Positions 12,174 to 22,869 of a DNA stretch of 64,000 bases are shown here, one piece after another. The stretch is from positions 510,627,772 through 510,691,771 of the forward strand of contig JASDDO010000001.1 in assembly GCA_030015575.1 (NCBI GenBank), in the 5' to 3' direction. The stretch comes from Agapanthus africanus (lineage: Eukaryota; Streptophyta; Magnoliopsida; Asparagales; Amaryllidaceae). Made by a program: the position numbers and the translations under genes. Every line of letters starts with the position of its first letter. Positions within the stretch are counted from its first letter, which is position 1. The notes below the pieces were generated by a model. It worked only from the letters and a program-made list of their open reading frames with translations. It did no database searches and had not been told where the DNA came from.

Positions 12174-12301
12174 TGTTAGTTGTATGTATGCCCTAGAGGC
12201 CAGTATTGTACAGATGATGTATATTATATTGGATGTTTGGACATATATAGAGATGACTTTCTTGCTCGATATGATAGTATATTATCTGGTTGCTCTTTAT
12301 C
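12174..12301 (+). repeat. 5' LTR of copia B, first part
   Basis: It starts TGTTAGTTGTATG, and aligns with the 3' LTR from 29012 on, until the Tekay insertion at 12302. The corresponding 3' LTR start has TA for TG, a single substitution. Confidence 0.93.
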
Positions 12302-15300
12302 TGTCACGACCCGAAAGTACGGAACGTGACTGGCACTTAGATTACGAGACGTCTAAAGGCGTACCGTAACCTAAGTCAGCCAAAGCCCAGAAAAATCTAA
12401 ACCAAAATCAAAAGCGAGTGAAGGAAAAACCTTTAATGAAGACGGTTTTTAAAATCATTTAAGTTGCATAGAATCCCTTTTTAAAACATCAAAAATTTCC
12501 GAAAATTTTGGCAGAGTCTCCCCTGTATTTTCTATCCCCCAAAATGGGTACAACAAGATAATAAACCTGTAATCATAAAAATGGCATCCCCAAGCGGGAG
12601 CTAGCTCTTCGCCCAAGACGGATCACAACCACATGCAATATAATAGAATTATCAAGAAAAGAGTATAAAAGAAACGCAAAATATCAGGAAACACAACGCC
12701 GGCTCAAGTGAGCTCGACCCAAAAGAAACCACAAATATACAAATCTCTCAGTCTCATCACTAGGTCGCATATACAATATAAAGTGGTAGATGGAGAATAC
12801 TAGATACAATGATAAAGCAAAAAAGAAATAAAGTGTGCTCGCAACCCACCTACAGGCGATGTCGCGAGTCTGAGCAAAAGGAGCTGATGATAAGATAGCC
12901 GCCGCTACAAGACTGATGAGTCCGACCTGCAAGTCACTGTGGCACAATGGGGGTGAGTTGCCAGCTCGTGAGTAAATATAACATCTAATAAGGCAATCGT
13001 AAGAATGCACGCAATGCACCACAACATGCATGTCCATATGTGATATAATAGCTCTAGTATGCATGCACATGTATGCAATGTCATTTCTAACTCCTTAAGT
13101 GTTTTAAATGCTAAGGGTACTGCGTTCTTAACTTTAGAAAATGAATATCTGTATAATAGCTAAGTACCATCAAGAAATCATCTGAAAACCCGTGTCAAGC
13201 ATCGACACCAAATAGGAATCATATCTGTCTCAATATCGGGCTCCGTCAGTCCGGATCGGCCCATATCATAAATCTCACAACAACGGTCGGTATCCTCCGG
13301 ATATCCGCCGCGCCAGACATCACCGGTAGGTAGTCTTCCCCTGCCAGGCTCATCGTCTACAACTCGATCTTCTTGCCCCGGGGTACCATACCGGGCCCAC
13401 CATGTACCCGAGACGGTTCATCCACTCCTCGAATCGGGTCTCGAAATCCAACAGAAAACATGAAAACTCATGGTGGACGACACATACATCACGAGAAAAC
13501 CGCAACTTTGTTTTAAAAATGATAAATATAAGCTTTTGTTAAATTCTTGCGGTTTTCCCCAAAAATCCAGAAATCGCAGCAATACTGAAATCCTCAAGAA
13601 AATCATAATGTTCACATGTTATAGATGATAAATGTCTATGATATCAATGTATATGATGTGAGTTTTGGCTAGAAATCTATGTAGGTATGATGGTAATGCG
13701 AGGTATATGCATGCTATGCAATTCCATATATCATGTATGAATGCAAAACGCATTATTAAGTTAAACAGGTTCTATAGTGCACGTGGCATGGAAATTACCA
13801 AAGGCGTGTGTGTCACATGAATAGTGCATGTGCAACAGATGCCAATGGTAATGGTGTTCGTGTCCTACGAAGTGATATCGCATAAGTATAGATGAATGTC
13901 CATGCAATCTAATATATTGTTGGCTATAAGGGTATGTAGTGTACATGAATGGATAAGCTAGCTAACAATATGAATCTTGCACAAAGTAGGGTAATCCTAA
14001 CTAGGGGGCGCATCGCGCCATCCAGACGATTCCCCCATAGATGAATACATCTACTCACCTGAATGCCTTGCTAACCCGATCCGACCACCGCCTTGCCTTT
14101 ACGCGCCGTGTCCGATGTTTCCCCGACCGATCCTATATTTGCACAATACCAAGCATAAGATTACAAAACCTAAAACGATGCAAGTCACAATATACAATTA
14201 TCGACGCTCTTGAATTAAACATAGCATGCACTCGGTGCGCGGGAAAACGCACGAAAATCGCTAACCTTAAACTAGAATCGTCATTTCGGGGAAATCGACA
14301 AAACTACAACCCGACTAGACGAAACCCCGCGTTCGCGCACTCTAATAGTCCTATACGAAGCTAATTATATCGCTAACATAACGCAATTTGATCGCATTCT
14401 ACTTTTTGTAAAAATCTAGTAAGCAAATTCAATACCGATTCGATGCAAACATCGAGATTTTATCGATTTAGCGAGCGTATCATTACACAATTAACCACTC
14501 TAATCCATTAGGTAACCAAAGCCCTAACTTAACTCTAACAACCATGCTTCAAACCCTAGTTCAACACCAAATCCCATTCTTGATTTTCATGAACAAGAAT
14601 TTACAATTAAATTAATACTTCAAAATTGAATTTTTTGCACATATAACTACAAGTTAGCAAACTAGTTTAGGATTTTACCTCACAAGTGGAACCCTAGCAT
14701 GATCAAGCCACCAAAGAAGCCTCCTTTCTCCTAGTTTTGAACTAAATTTGGTTGAGGAGAGAGTGGATTAAGGTTTAGTGTTGAATTGAGAATGAAATTT
14801 GTGAGTTTTTATTGAATTTGGCATGAAAATTGAAGCAAAATGAAGTGCGAAGAGAGGGAAATCTGCAGCTTTGGGGGTCGGCCAGCAGGTAAGGGTGAGG
14901 AGGTGGGGAAATTTGGAGAAGTTTCTAGGTCAATAAACACCCCATGTTATCATTTAATGCTTTCATATCAACAATTTACAAAAAAAAAACCTTATTTTAC
15001 ACCATTTTTCCATTAAATTTCCCACCCTAAAACCAAAAATTTGCAAGTCATGATACAATTTTATTAACACCATATTTTAGCTTATAAAGACTCCTAATTA
15101 TGAAATTTACCTAATTAAATTTGTATTTATCACTAATTTAATGTATTTTAAAAAGCCTAAAATAATAAGAAAAATAATTAATTACGAAAAAAAATTTTAT
15201 TTAACTAGAAAATTATAAGTGACATTTTAGTGACAAAATTATAGTATTATGTTATCTAAAATTTGTATAATTAGGTCTATAATGAAAAATATCTATTTTG

Positions 15301-15372
15301 ACTTTTTACGGAAAAATCCGAAAAATTAGCCGATTACCGAAAAACTGCCTAAACGATTTTCGAAGGGTTACA
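12302..15372 (-). repeat. 3' LTR of the Tekay-like element (3071 bp)
   Basis: It is bounded by TG (12302) and CA (15372) and adjoins the polypurine tract. It is almost identical to 17695-20761; the differences at the outer end are C-to-T and G-to-A (cgacccg versus tgaccca). The open frames shared by both LTRs (for example around 12684-13070 and 14041-14364) are incidental. Confidence 0.92.
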
Positions 15373-15392
15373 ATCTTCCCCCCTAAAAGAAA
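15373..15392 (-). other. Polypurine tract of the Tekay-like element
   Basis: On the minus strand this reads atttcttttaggggggaaga, a purine run ending next to the 3' LTR. Confidence 0.85.
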
Positions 15393-15413
15393 TTCGGTCC
15401 CCGAATTTAAAAT

Positions 15414-16412
15414 TTAACTACGTGTACCTTCAAAAAGATGGGGATATCTCTTCCTCATCTCGACCTCGGTCTCCCAGGTGACCTCCTCGCTGTTCGGGCA
15501 ACGCCAAAGGACCTTGACGGACGGTATAACCTTCGACCTCAATTTCTTCACCTGCCGATCCAAAATGACCACCGGCTGCTCGGTGAAAGAAAGATCACGC
15601 TCTAGCTGGATCGTTTGGTGCTGAATCGCCTGGGAAGGATCATGAAGGTACTTGCGGAGCATCGAGACATGGAATACGGGGTGAACATCGGGGAAGCTAG
15701 GCGGAAGAGCTAACCGATAAGCGACTGGACCAACATGCTCTAGGATCTCGAAAGGACCAACATATCTAGGACTCAGCTTCCCTTTCCGCCCAAATCTCAT
15801 CACACCTTTCATCGGAGAGACCTTCAGGAAAACATGATCGCCAACAGCGAACTCGAGTCGGCGACGACGCCTGTCAGCATATGATTTCTGCCTGCTCTGT
15901 GCCGCTCTCATCCTGTCCCGAATCAGCTGTATCTTCTCGGTCGTCTCCTGTACAATCTGCGGCCCCAAAATACTGCTCTCCCTGAGCTCTGTCCAACATA
16001 CAGGCGATCGACATCTCCTCCCATATAAAGCCTCAAAAGGTGCCATCTGAATCGTCTCCTGGAAGCTATTATTGTAGGAAAACTCGATCAAAGGCAAATG
16101 ACGATCCCAGCTACCACCGAAATCTAAAACACAAGCTCTGAGCATGTCCTCAAGAGTCTGAATCGTACGCTCCGACTGACCGTCAGTCTGAGGATGAAAG
16201 GCTGTGCTAAAACACAATCGGGTGCCCAAAGCTTCCTGTAGTTTCTGCCACAATCGGCTGGTAAACTGGGTGCCCCGGTCGGACACGATGCAAGTCGGAA
16301 TGCCATGCAGTCGCACTATCTCATCAATATAAACCTGGGCATACTGAGAAAATTCAAAAGTGGTCTTCACTGGCAGAAAGTGAGCCGCTTTCGTCAATCG
16401 ATCCACAATCAC
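15414..16412 (-). pseudogene. Tekay-like integrase core and chromodomain
   Basis: A 332-codon minus-strand frame. It starts inside the integrase core with MIVDRLTKAAHFLPV (first catalytic Asp), then VSDRGTQFTSRLW (second Asp), then QTDGQSERTIQTLEDML (Glu). The GPFEILEHVGPVAYRL stretch is the GPY/F-type module, VHPVFHVSMLRKYL follows, and the last about 55 residues (from FTEQPVVILDRQ to YPHLF) resemble a group II chromodomain, which in this clade binds chromatin and steers insertion. The frame is cut from the upstream zinc-binding part by stops near 16415 and 16508, so the polyprotein is dead although this stretch is well preserved. Confidence 0.92.
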
Positions 16413-16880
16413 CTAAATGGAGTCGTACCCTCGACTGGTCCTGGATAGACCCACAACGAAGTCCATGGAGACCTGCTCCCACTTCCACTCAGGGATGGGC
16501 AAAGGCTATAACTCGCCGGCTGGCCTCTGGTTCTCGGCCTTGACTTGCTGACAAGTCAGGCATCTCGACACAAAGTCTGTAATATCCTTCTTCATCCCGT
16601 CCCACCAGTAAACCTCTCTCAAATCACGGTACATCTTGGTGGAACCTGGATGCACACTGTATACTGATCTATGTGCCTCCTCGAGAATATCACGCCTCAG
16701 TCTCTCTGAATCTGGCACACACAGTCGAGTCCCAAATCGAAGTATCCCCTGATCATCAATCACGAACTCAGAAACTCTGCCCTGCCGAATCTGCTCAATA
16801 ATCTCTAAGATACGGGCAAAGCCGGACTGTGCCTCGCGGATACGGTCAAGTAACTGCGGGCGTGCTCTGAAATGGGCTAG
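16413..16880 (-). pseudogene. Tekay-like integrase zinc-binding domain
   Basis: The frame 16763-16506 encodes EEAHRSVYSVHPGSTKMYRD and then YWWDGMKKDITDFVSRC-LTCQQ, the HHCC zinc-binding module before the core. A TAG after GEL and another before VIVDRL separate it from the core; a TAG near 16880 separates it from RNase H. All are single-base changes in an otherwise readable frame. Confidence 0.88.
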
Positions 16881-17596
16881 CTATCCCCCCGTAGGAGTAA
16901 ACTCGAACTGCACTCTGCTGTCACATAAAACCTGCCAATCCGCCGTCGACTGCATCTGTACTGCGCTCAAACAAGATAAGCTACCTCCGGGCCTCCTACT
17001 CAAAGCATCTGCCACCACATTCGCCTTGCCCGGATGGTATAGAATCTCGCAGTCATAATCCTTCACCAACTCCATCCAACGGCGCTGTCTCAGGTTCAGG
17101 TCTCGCTGCTGGAAGATATACTTCAAACTCTTGTGGTCAGTGAATATCTGGCACGACTCACCGTATACGTAATGTCTCCATATCTTAAGTGCAAATACCA
17201 CTGCAGCCATCTCTAAATCATGGGTGGGGTAGTTCTGTTCGTGTTTCCTCAGCTGTCGAGAAGCATACGCGATGACTCTGTCATGCTGCACTAATACACA
17301 TCCCAGCCCCACTCGAGAAGCATCACAATAAACCACGACCCGCCTGATCCTGAAGGTAATGCTAACACTGGTGCAGTAGTCAGACGAGTCTTCAACTGCT
17401 GGAAACTATCACCACATGCCTGGGTCCAATCAAAAGTAACCCCCTTCCGGGTCAACCCGGTCAATGGTGCAGCAATGCGGGAGAAATCCTGGACGAAACG
17501 TCGATAATAGCCGGCCAGACCTAGAAAGCTGCGAACCTCTGTAACTGATACTGGTCTAGGCCAACGCTGAACTGCCTCGATCTTCTTCGGGTCCAC
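16881..17596 (-). pseudogene. Tekay-like RT C-terminus and RNase H
   Basis: 17596-17291 encodes the end of RT ([20 protein letters not shown] then [14 protein letters not shown]). 17336-16881 encodes RNase H ([15 protein letters not shown], then [27 protein letters not shown] and [12 protein letters not shown]), which removes the RNA template strand. A frameshift lies between them at about 17336. Everything upstream in pol is deleted: the RT frame begins directly after a primer-site copy at 17610. Confidence 0.9.
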
Positions 17597-17609
17597 ACAA
17601 ATACCATCT

Positions 17610-17699
17610 CTCTGATACCAACTTTGTCACCTACTCCATCTACCAAGGTCGTCCTATACTCAGAAAGGTAAAACCTACGCTCTGATACCAACTTTGTCA
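17610..17699 (-). repeat. Primer site region duplicated with 70-bp period
   Basis: ctctgataccaactttgtca occurs at 17610-17629 and again at 17680-17699. Each copy contains the complement of TGGTATCAGAG, the tRNA-iMet primer site, plus the first five LTR bases. The copy next to the LTR (17679-17690) is the functional-looking one. The other abuts the deletion that removed gag and the start of pol. Confidence 0.9.
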
Positions 17700-20600
17700 T
17701 GACCCAAAAGTACGGAACGTGACTGGCACTTAGATTACGAGACGTCTAAAGGCGTACCGTAACCTAAGTCAGCCAAAGCCCAGAAAAATCTAAACCAAAA
17801 TCAAAAGCGAGTGAAGGAAAAACCTTTAATGAAGACGGTTTTTAAAATCATTTAAGTTGCATAGAATCCCTTTTTAAAACATCAAAAATTTCCGAAAATT
17901 TTGGCAGAGTCTCCCCTGTATTTTCTATCCCCCAAAATGGGTACAACAAGATAATAAACCAGTAATCATAAAAATGGCATCCCCAAGCGGGAGCTAGCTC
18001 TTCGCCCAAGGCGGATCACAACCACATGCAATATAATAGCAATATCAAGAAAAGAGCATAAAAGAAACGCAAAATATCAGGAAACACAACGCCGGCTCAA
18101 GTGAGCTCGACCCAAAAGAAACCACAAATATACAAATCTCTCAGTCTCATCACTAGGTCGCATATACAATATAAAGTGGTAGATGGAGAATACTAGATAC
18201 AATGATAAAGCAAAAAGAAATAAAGTGTGCTCGCAACCCACCTACAGGCGATGTCGCGAGTCTGAGCAAAAGGAGCTGATGATAAGATAGCCGCCGCTAC
18301 AAGACTGATGAGTCCGACCTGCAAGACACTGTGGCACAATGGGGGTGAGTTGCCAGCTCGTGAGTAAATATAACATCTAATAAGGCAATCGTAAGAATGC
18401 ACGCAATGCACCACAACATGCATGTCCATATGTGATATAATAGCTCTAGTATGCATGCACATGTATGCAATGTCATTTCTAACTCCTTAAGTGTTTTAAA
18501 TGCTAAGGGTACTGCGTTCTTAACTTTAGAAAATGAATATCTGTATAATAGCTAAGTACCATCAAGAAATCATCTGAAAACCCGTGTCAAGCATCGACAC
18601 CAAATAGGAATCATATCTGTCTCAATATCGGGCTCCGTCAGTCCGGATCGGCCCATATCATAAATCTCACAACAACGGTCGGTATCCTCCGGATATCCGC
18701 CGCGCCAGACATCACCGGTAGGTAGTCTTCCCCTGCCAGGCTCATCGTCTACAACTCGATCTTCTTGCCCCGGGGTACCATACCGGGCCCACCATGTACC
18801 CGAGACGGTTCATCCACTCCTCGAATCGGGTCTCGAAATCCAACAGAAAACATGAAAACTCATGGTGGACGACACATACATCACGAGAAAACCGCAACTT
18901 TGTTTTAAAAATGATAAATATAAGCTTTTGTTAAATTCTTGCGGTTTTCCCAAAAATCCAGAAATCGCAGCAATACTGAAATCCTCAAGAAAATCATAAT
19001 GTTCACATGTTATAGATGATAAATGTCTATGATATCAATGTATATGATGTGAGTTTTGGCTAGAAATCTATGTAGGTATGATGGTAATGCGAGGTATATG
19101 CATGCTATGCAATTCCATATATCATGTATGAATGCAAAACGCATTATTAAGTTAAACAGGTTCTATAGTGCACGTGGCATGGAAATTACCAAAGGCGTGT
19201 GTGTCACATGAATAGTGCGTGTGCAACAGATGCCAATGGTAATGGTGTTCGTGTCCTACGAAGTGATATCGCATAAGTATAGATGAATGTCCATGCAATC
19301 TAATATATTGTTGGCTATAAGGGTATGTAGTGTACATGAATGGATAAGCTAGCTAACAATATGAATCTTGCACAAAGTAAGTTAATCCTAACTAGGGGGC
19401 GCATCGCGCCATCCAGACGATTCCCCCATAGATGAATACATCTACTCACCTGAATGCCTTGCTAACCCGATCCGACCACCGCCTTGCCTTTACGCGCCGT
19501 GTCCGATATTTCCCCGACCGATCCTATATTAGCACAATACCAAGCATAAGATTACAAAACCTAAAACGATGCAAGTCACAATATACAATTATCGACGCTC
19601 TTGAATTAAACATAGCATGCACTCGGTGCGCGGGAAAACGCACGAAAATCGCTAACCTTAAACTAGAATCGTCATTTCGGGGAAATCGACAAAACTACAA
19701 CCCGACTAGACGAAACCCCGCGTTCGCGCACTCTAATAGTCCTATACGAAGCTAATTATATCGCTAACATAACGCAATTTGATCGCATTCTACTTTTTGT
19801 AAAAATCTAGTAAGCAAATTCAATACCGATTCGATGCAAACATCGAGATTTTATCGATTTAGCGAGCGTATCATTACACAATTAACCACTCTAATCCATT
19901 AGGTAACCAAAGCCCTAACTTAACTCTAACAACCATGCTTCAAACCCTAGTTCAACACCAAATCCCATTCTTGATTTTCATGAACAAGAATTTACAATTA
20001 AATTAATACTTCAAAATTGAATTTTTTGCACATATAACTACAAGTTAGCAAACTAGTTTAGGATTTTACCTCACAAGTGGAACCCTAGCATGATCAAGCC
20101 ACCAAAGAAGCCTCCTTTCTCCTAGTTTTGAACTAAATTTGGTTGAGGAGAGAGTGGATTAAGGTTTAGTGTTGAATTGAGAATGAAATTTGTGAGTTTT
20201 TATTGAATTTGGCATGAAAATTGAAGCAAAATGAAGTGGGAAGAGAGGGAAATCTGCAGCTTTGGGGGTCGGCCAGCAGGTAAGGGTGAGGAGGTGGGGA
20301 AATTTGGAGAAGTTTCTAGGTCAATAAACACCCCATGTTATCATTTAATGCTTTCATATCAACAATTTACAAAAAAAAACCTCATTTTACACCATTTTTC
20401 CATTAAATTTCCCATCCTAAAACCAAAAATTTGCAAGTCATGATACAATTTTATTAACACCTATTTTAGCTTATAAAGACTCCTAATTATGAAATTTACC
20501 TAATTAAATTTGTATTTATCACTAATTTAATGTATTTTAAAAAGCCTAAAATAATAAGAAAAATAATTAATTACGAAAAAATTTTTTATTTAACTAGAAA

Positions 20601-20761
20601 ATTATAAGTGACATTTTAGTGACAAAATTATAGTATTATCTTATCTAAAATTTGTATAATTAGGTCTATAATGAAAAATATCTATTTTGACTTTTTACGG
20701 AAAAATCCGAAAAATTAGCCGATTACCGAAAAACTGCCTAAACGATTTTCGAAGGGTTACA
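17695..20761 (-). repeat. 5' LTR of the Tekay-like element (3067 bp)
   Basis: It is bounded by TG at 17695 and CA at 20761, follows the primer site by four bases (aagt on the element strand), and is followed on the plus strand by the ttatc duplication. Nearly identical to 12302-15372. Confidence 0.92.
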
Positions 20762-20766
20762 TTATC
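20762..20766. repeat. Right target site duplication of the Tekay-like element (ttatc)
   Basis: ttatc matches 12297-12301. After it the copia B LTR sequence resumes (ttaatatgtacacttg), aligned with the 3' LTR at about 29140. Confidence 0.92.
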
Positions 20767-22855
20767 TTAATATGTACACTTGACTCTTTAAACTGTCTTA
20801 TAGTTACATGTTGGTAAAGCCCTTAGGATGTGTACTTGACTACCTGGACTATGATGCAGATCATACTAGTGAGGACATGGTAGTCCATAGTACATCCTTC
20901 AAGGTCCGTAGTCGTGGGAGTATCGAGACGGGGCATCGATATACCAGAGTAGACTAGCGTATACGCTTCTCGACCCATGTGATGGGCGATGGATGATCCT
21001 ATATCCATTGGTGTTTGACATCAGAGATGGTATATGGGTGCTCAGTGGAGACTGGGTACACTGGACGGACTCGCCGAGAACTCCCAGATGGTATTATACC
21101 TCACGTCAGATGGCAGTTCTCAGGTGACACTTGTACCGGTTAGTCTGTAGACCCGAGATCGTCATAGAGTCTTGTGTGATTCCCACTGTGCTTTGATCTC
21201 CACCTTACCACGTCCATGAGGGCGTGCAAAACGGTGGTCTTTGGATACAGTCCCGAGTCACATGGAGGCAATGAGCGATAGGAGGGGTTTCGTCTCTCCC
21301 GGTATTGGGGGTTGATGTTGCGCTGTGCTCGATTGGCCGTAACAGGGAAGTCCCTGGCCAGGGCTGATCAGAGATTTGCTGGTAAGTGTTACCAGTAGTT
21401 TCTCGACCCGTTATGAGCCTCACATCGGCACGACTTATCGGTTATTGGGGTCTGACGTATACCACCCCTAGACTTGATATGCGACGTATCAGACGAACAG
21501 ACCGGACTGTACGGTAAGTGTTACTGGTTGGATTCACAGGAGTGTGAGCGGGCTAGCTCGTCGATCTTCTGATCGCTCAATACCCGGGTGGCCGTTACGT
21601 TTAGCAGACCGCTTGCGGCTTGTGGGTGCTTGATATGATCATCATCTGCTACCGGCGTATTGATGAGTCTTTAGAGTCCTACACAGAGGTTTCCTGGTTC
21701 AAGCGAAACGAAATAGGAGCGCATATGAGATATGTGCGGGACCGAGAATAATGCGTGTATGTGATACCGTATTTCATTCTCGCGATCGATGTTTCGATTG
21801 GTTATATTCGATATGACCTAGTTATCGAATCATTGATTCGATAAATCGATACATTGAATACTAGTCGGTTATGTGCGACATGACCGGATCATTGAATCAA
21901 ATGTTGATTTAATGATTTAATGTATAATTATATATTTGGTATATTACTTTGCATTAAATAGTATTGGTTCACTTCATATGGATTTTCTCACTTGATGTGC
22001 AAGAAGTATATGTGATATACTTTTGTGCACACATTTGTATCATGTTTGATGATACTTGATTATTTAGTTAAGTATATAGAATTAAACCATGGTTAATTTT
22101 ATAATTAGGGTTTTGCATATTCATTTATTTATTTATTTGTTCATTTATTTATTTGGAAATGATTTAAAGAGAATGGTGGCTTTCTTTTGTCATTAGTTGA
22201 AGCTTCATGAAGCCTTGACTTTTTCAACCATTCTTGTCCTCATGCTTAACCCTAACTCTCCAAATGACCATGGTTTATTCTCTACACTTAACCCTTGTTA
22301 GATTATGATAAGTATGTATTTTCTTTTCTTTTTAAAATAACTTATCATAAACTAGCTTCTTCTTCTTCTTCATCTTCAAGTTAGAAACCTTGATGCCATC
22401 AATGGCAACTTGAGTTCTAGTGAGAGAAATCCAATTCTAAAGTGAACCCACCTCCTATTTCTTCACCCTCTACCTCTTGCCAAGTTGTTTTGGGTGTTTT
22501 CTTCACAAGTTTCACCACTTGATGAAGATGGAGCTTGAACTTGTGCAACCTCGACGTAGATCATCTTCGGCACGAAGCCGACGACCTATTCCGCTCACTT
22601 CTCCGATGAAGCCGTCGCGAGAGTCCGAGATTCGATATGGACAGCGAGAGGACGACCATGTGGAGATAAGCAAGTGGATATCCGGATCTACAAAGGTTGT
22701 AGCATCTAACTTTTAGTTAAGTAGTTAACTAGTTTTGTTTTTCGCCTAGAATTCTAGTCTAAGATCCGCGTTAGGGTTTCGCGGCACCCATAATTTTTGA
22801 AATTGGCATGATTGATGCCTTATGAGACCTCTATAGGGTGCCTAGGAACCTTTCA
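20767..22855 (+). repeat. 5' LTR of copia B, second part
   Basis: It continues the LTR interrupted at 12301 and matches 29140-31229 nearly base for base, ending aacctttca just before the primer site. It contains a TCGAT-rich stretch (21780-21905), a TTTA simple repeat (22124-22155) and an open frame at 22477-22716 that recurs in the 3' LTR (30851-31090) and has no recognisable relative. Confidence 0.92.
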
Positions 22856-22856
22856 C

Positions 22857-22868
22857 TGGTATCAGAGC
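22857..22868 (+). other. Primer binding site, tRNA-iMet type, copia B
   Basis: TGGTATCAGAGC, one base after the LTR end at 22855. The same site occurs in A and C. Confidence 0.94.
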
Positions 22869-22869
22869 C

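Larger units (their letters stand above)
12302..20761 (-). mobile_element. Ty3/gypsy chromovirus (Tekay-like), internally deleted, nested in copia B
   Basis: Two nearly identical LTRs (12302-15372, 3071 bp; 17695-20761, 3067 bp) flank only 2.3 kb of internal sequence. Target duplication ttatc is present at 12297-12301 and 20762-20766. On the minus strand the internal part holds a primer site, the end of RT, RNase H, integrase with a C-terminal chromodomain, and a polypurine tract. Gag, protease and most of RT are missing. LTR length and the integrase tail point to the Tekay/Del clade. It is the youngest layer of the nest, inserted in the 5' LTR of copia B. Confidence 0.93.

Noticed and set aside
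12684-13070. 128-codon minus-strand frame in the Tekay LTR, with a shorter copy at 18193-18462
   Set aside because: It lies inside the LTR in both copies, has no recognisable domain, and is truncated in one copy by a single-base difference.
22477-22716. 79-codon frame present in both copia B LTRs (also 30851-31090)
   Set aside because: LTR sequence; conservation between the two copies only reflects their common origin. No known domain.
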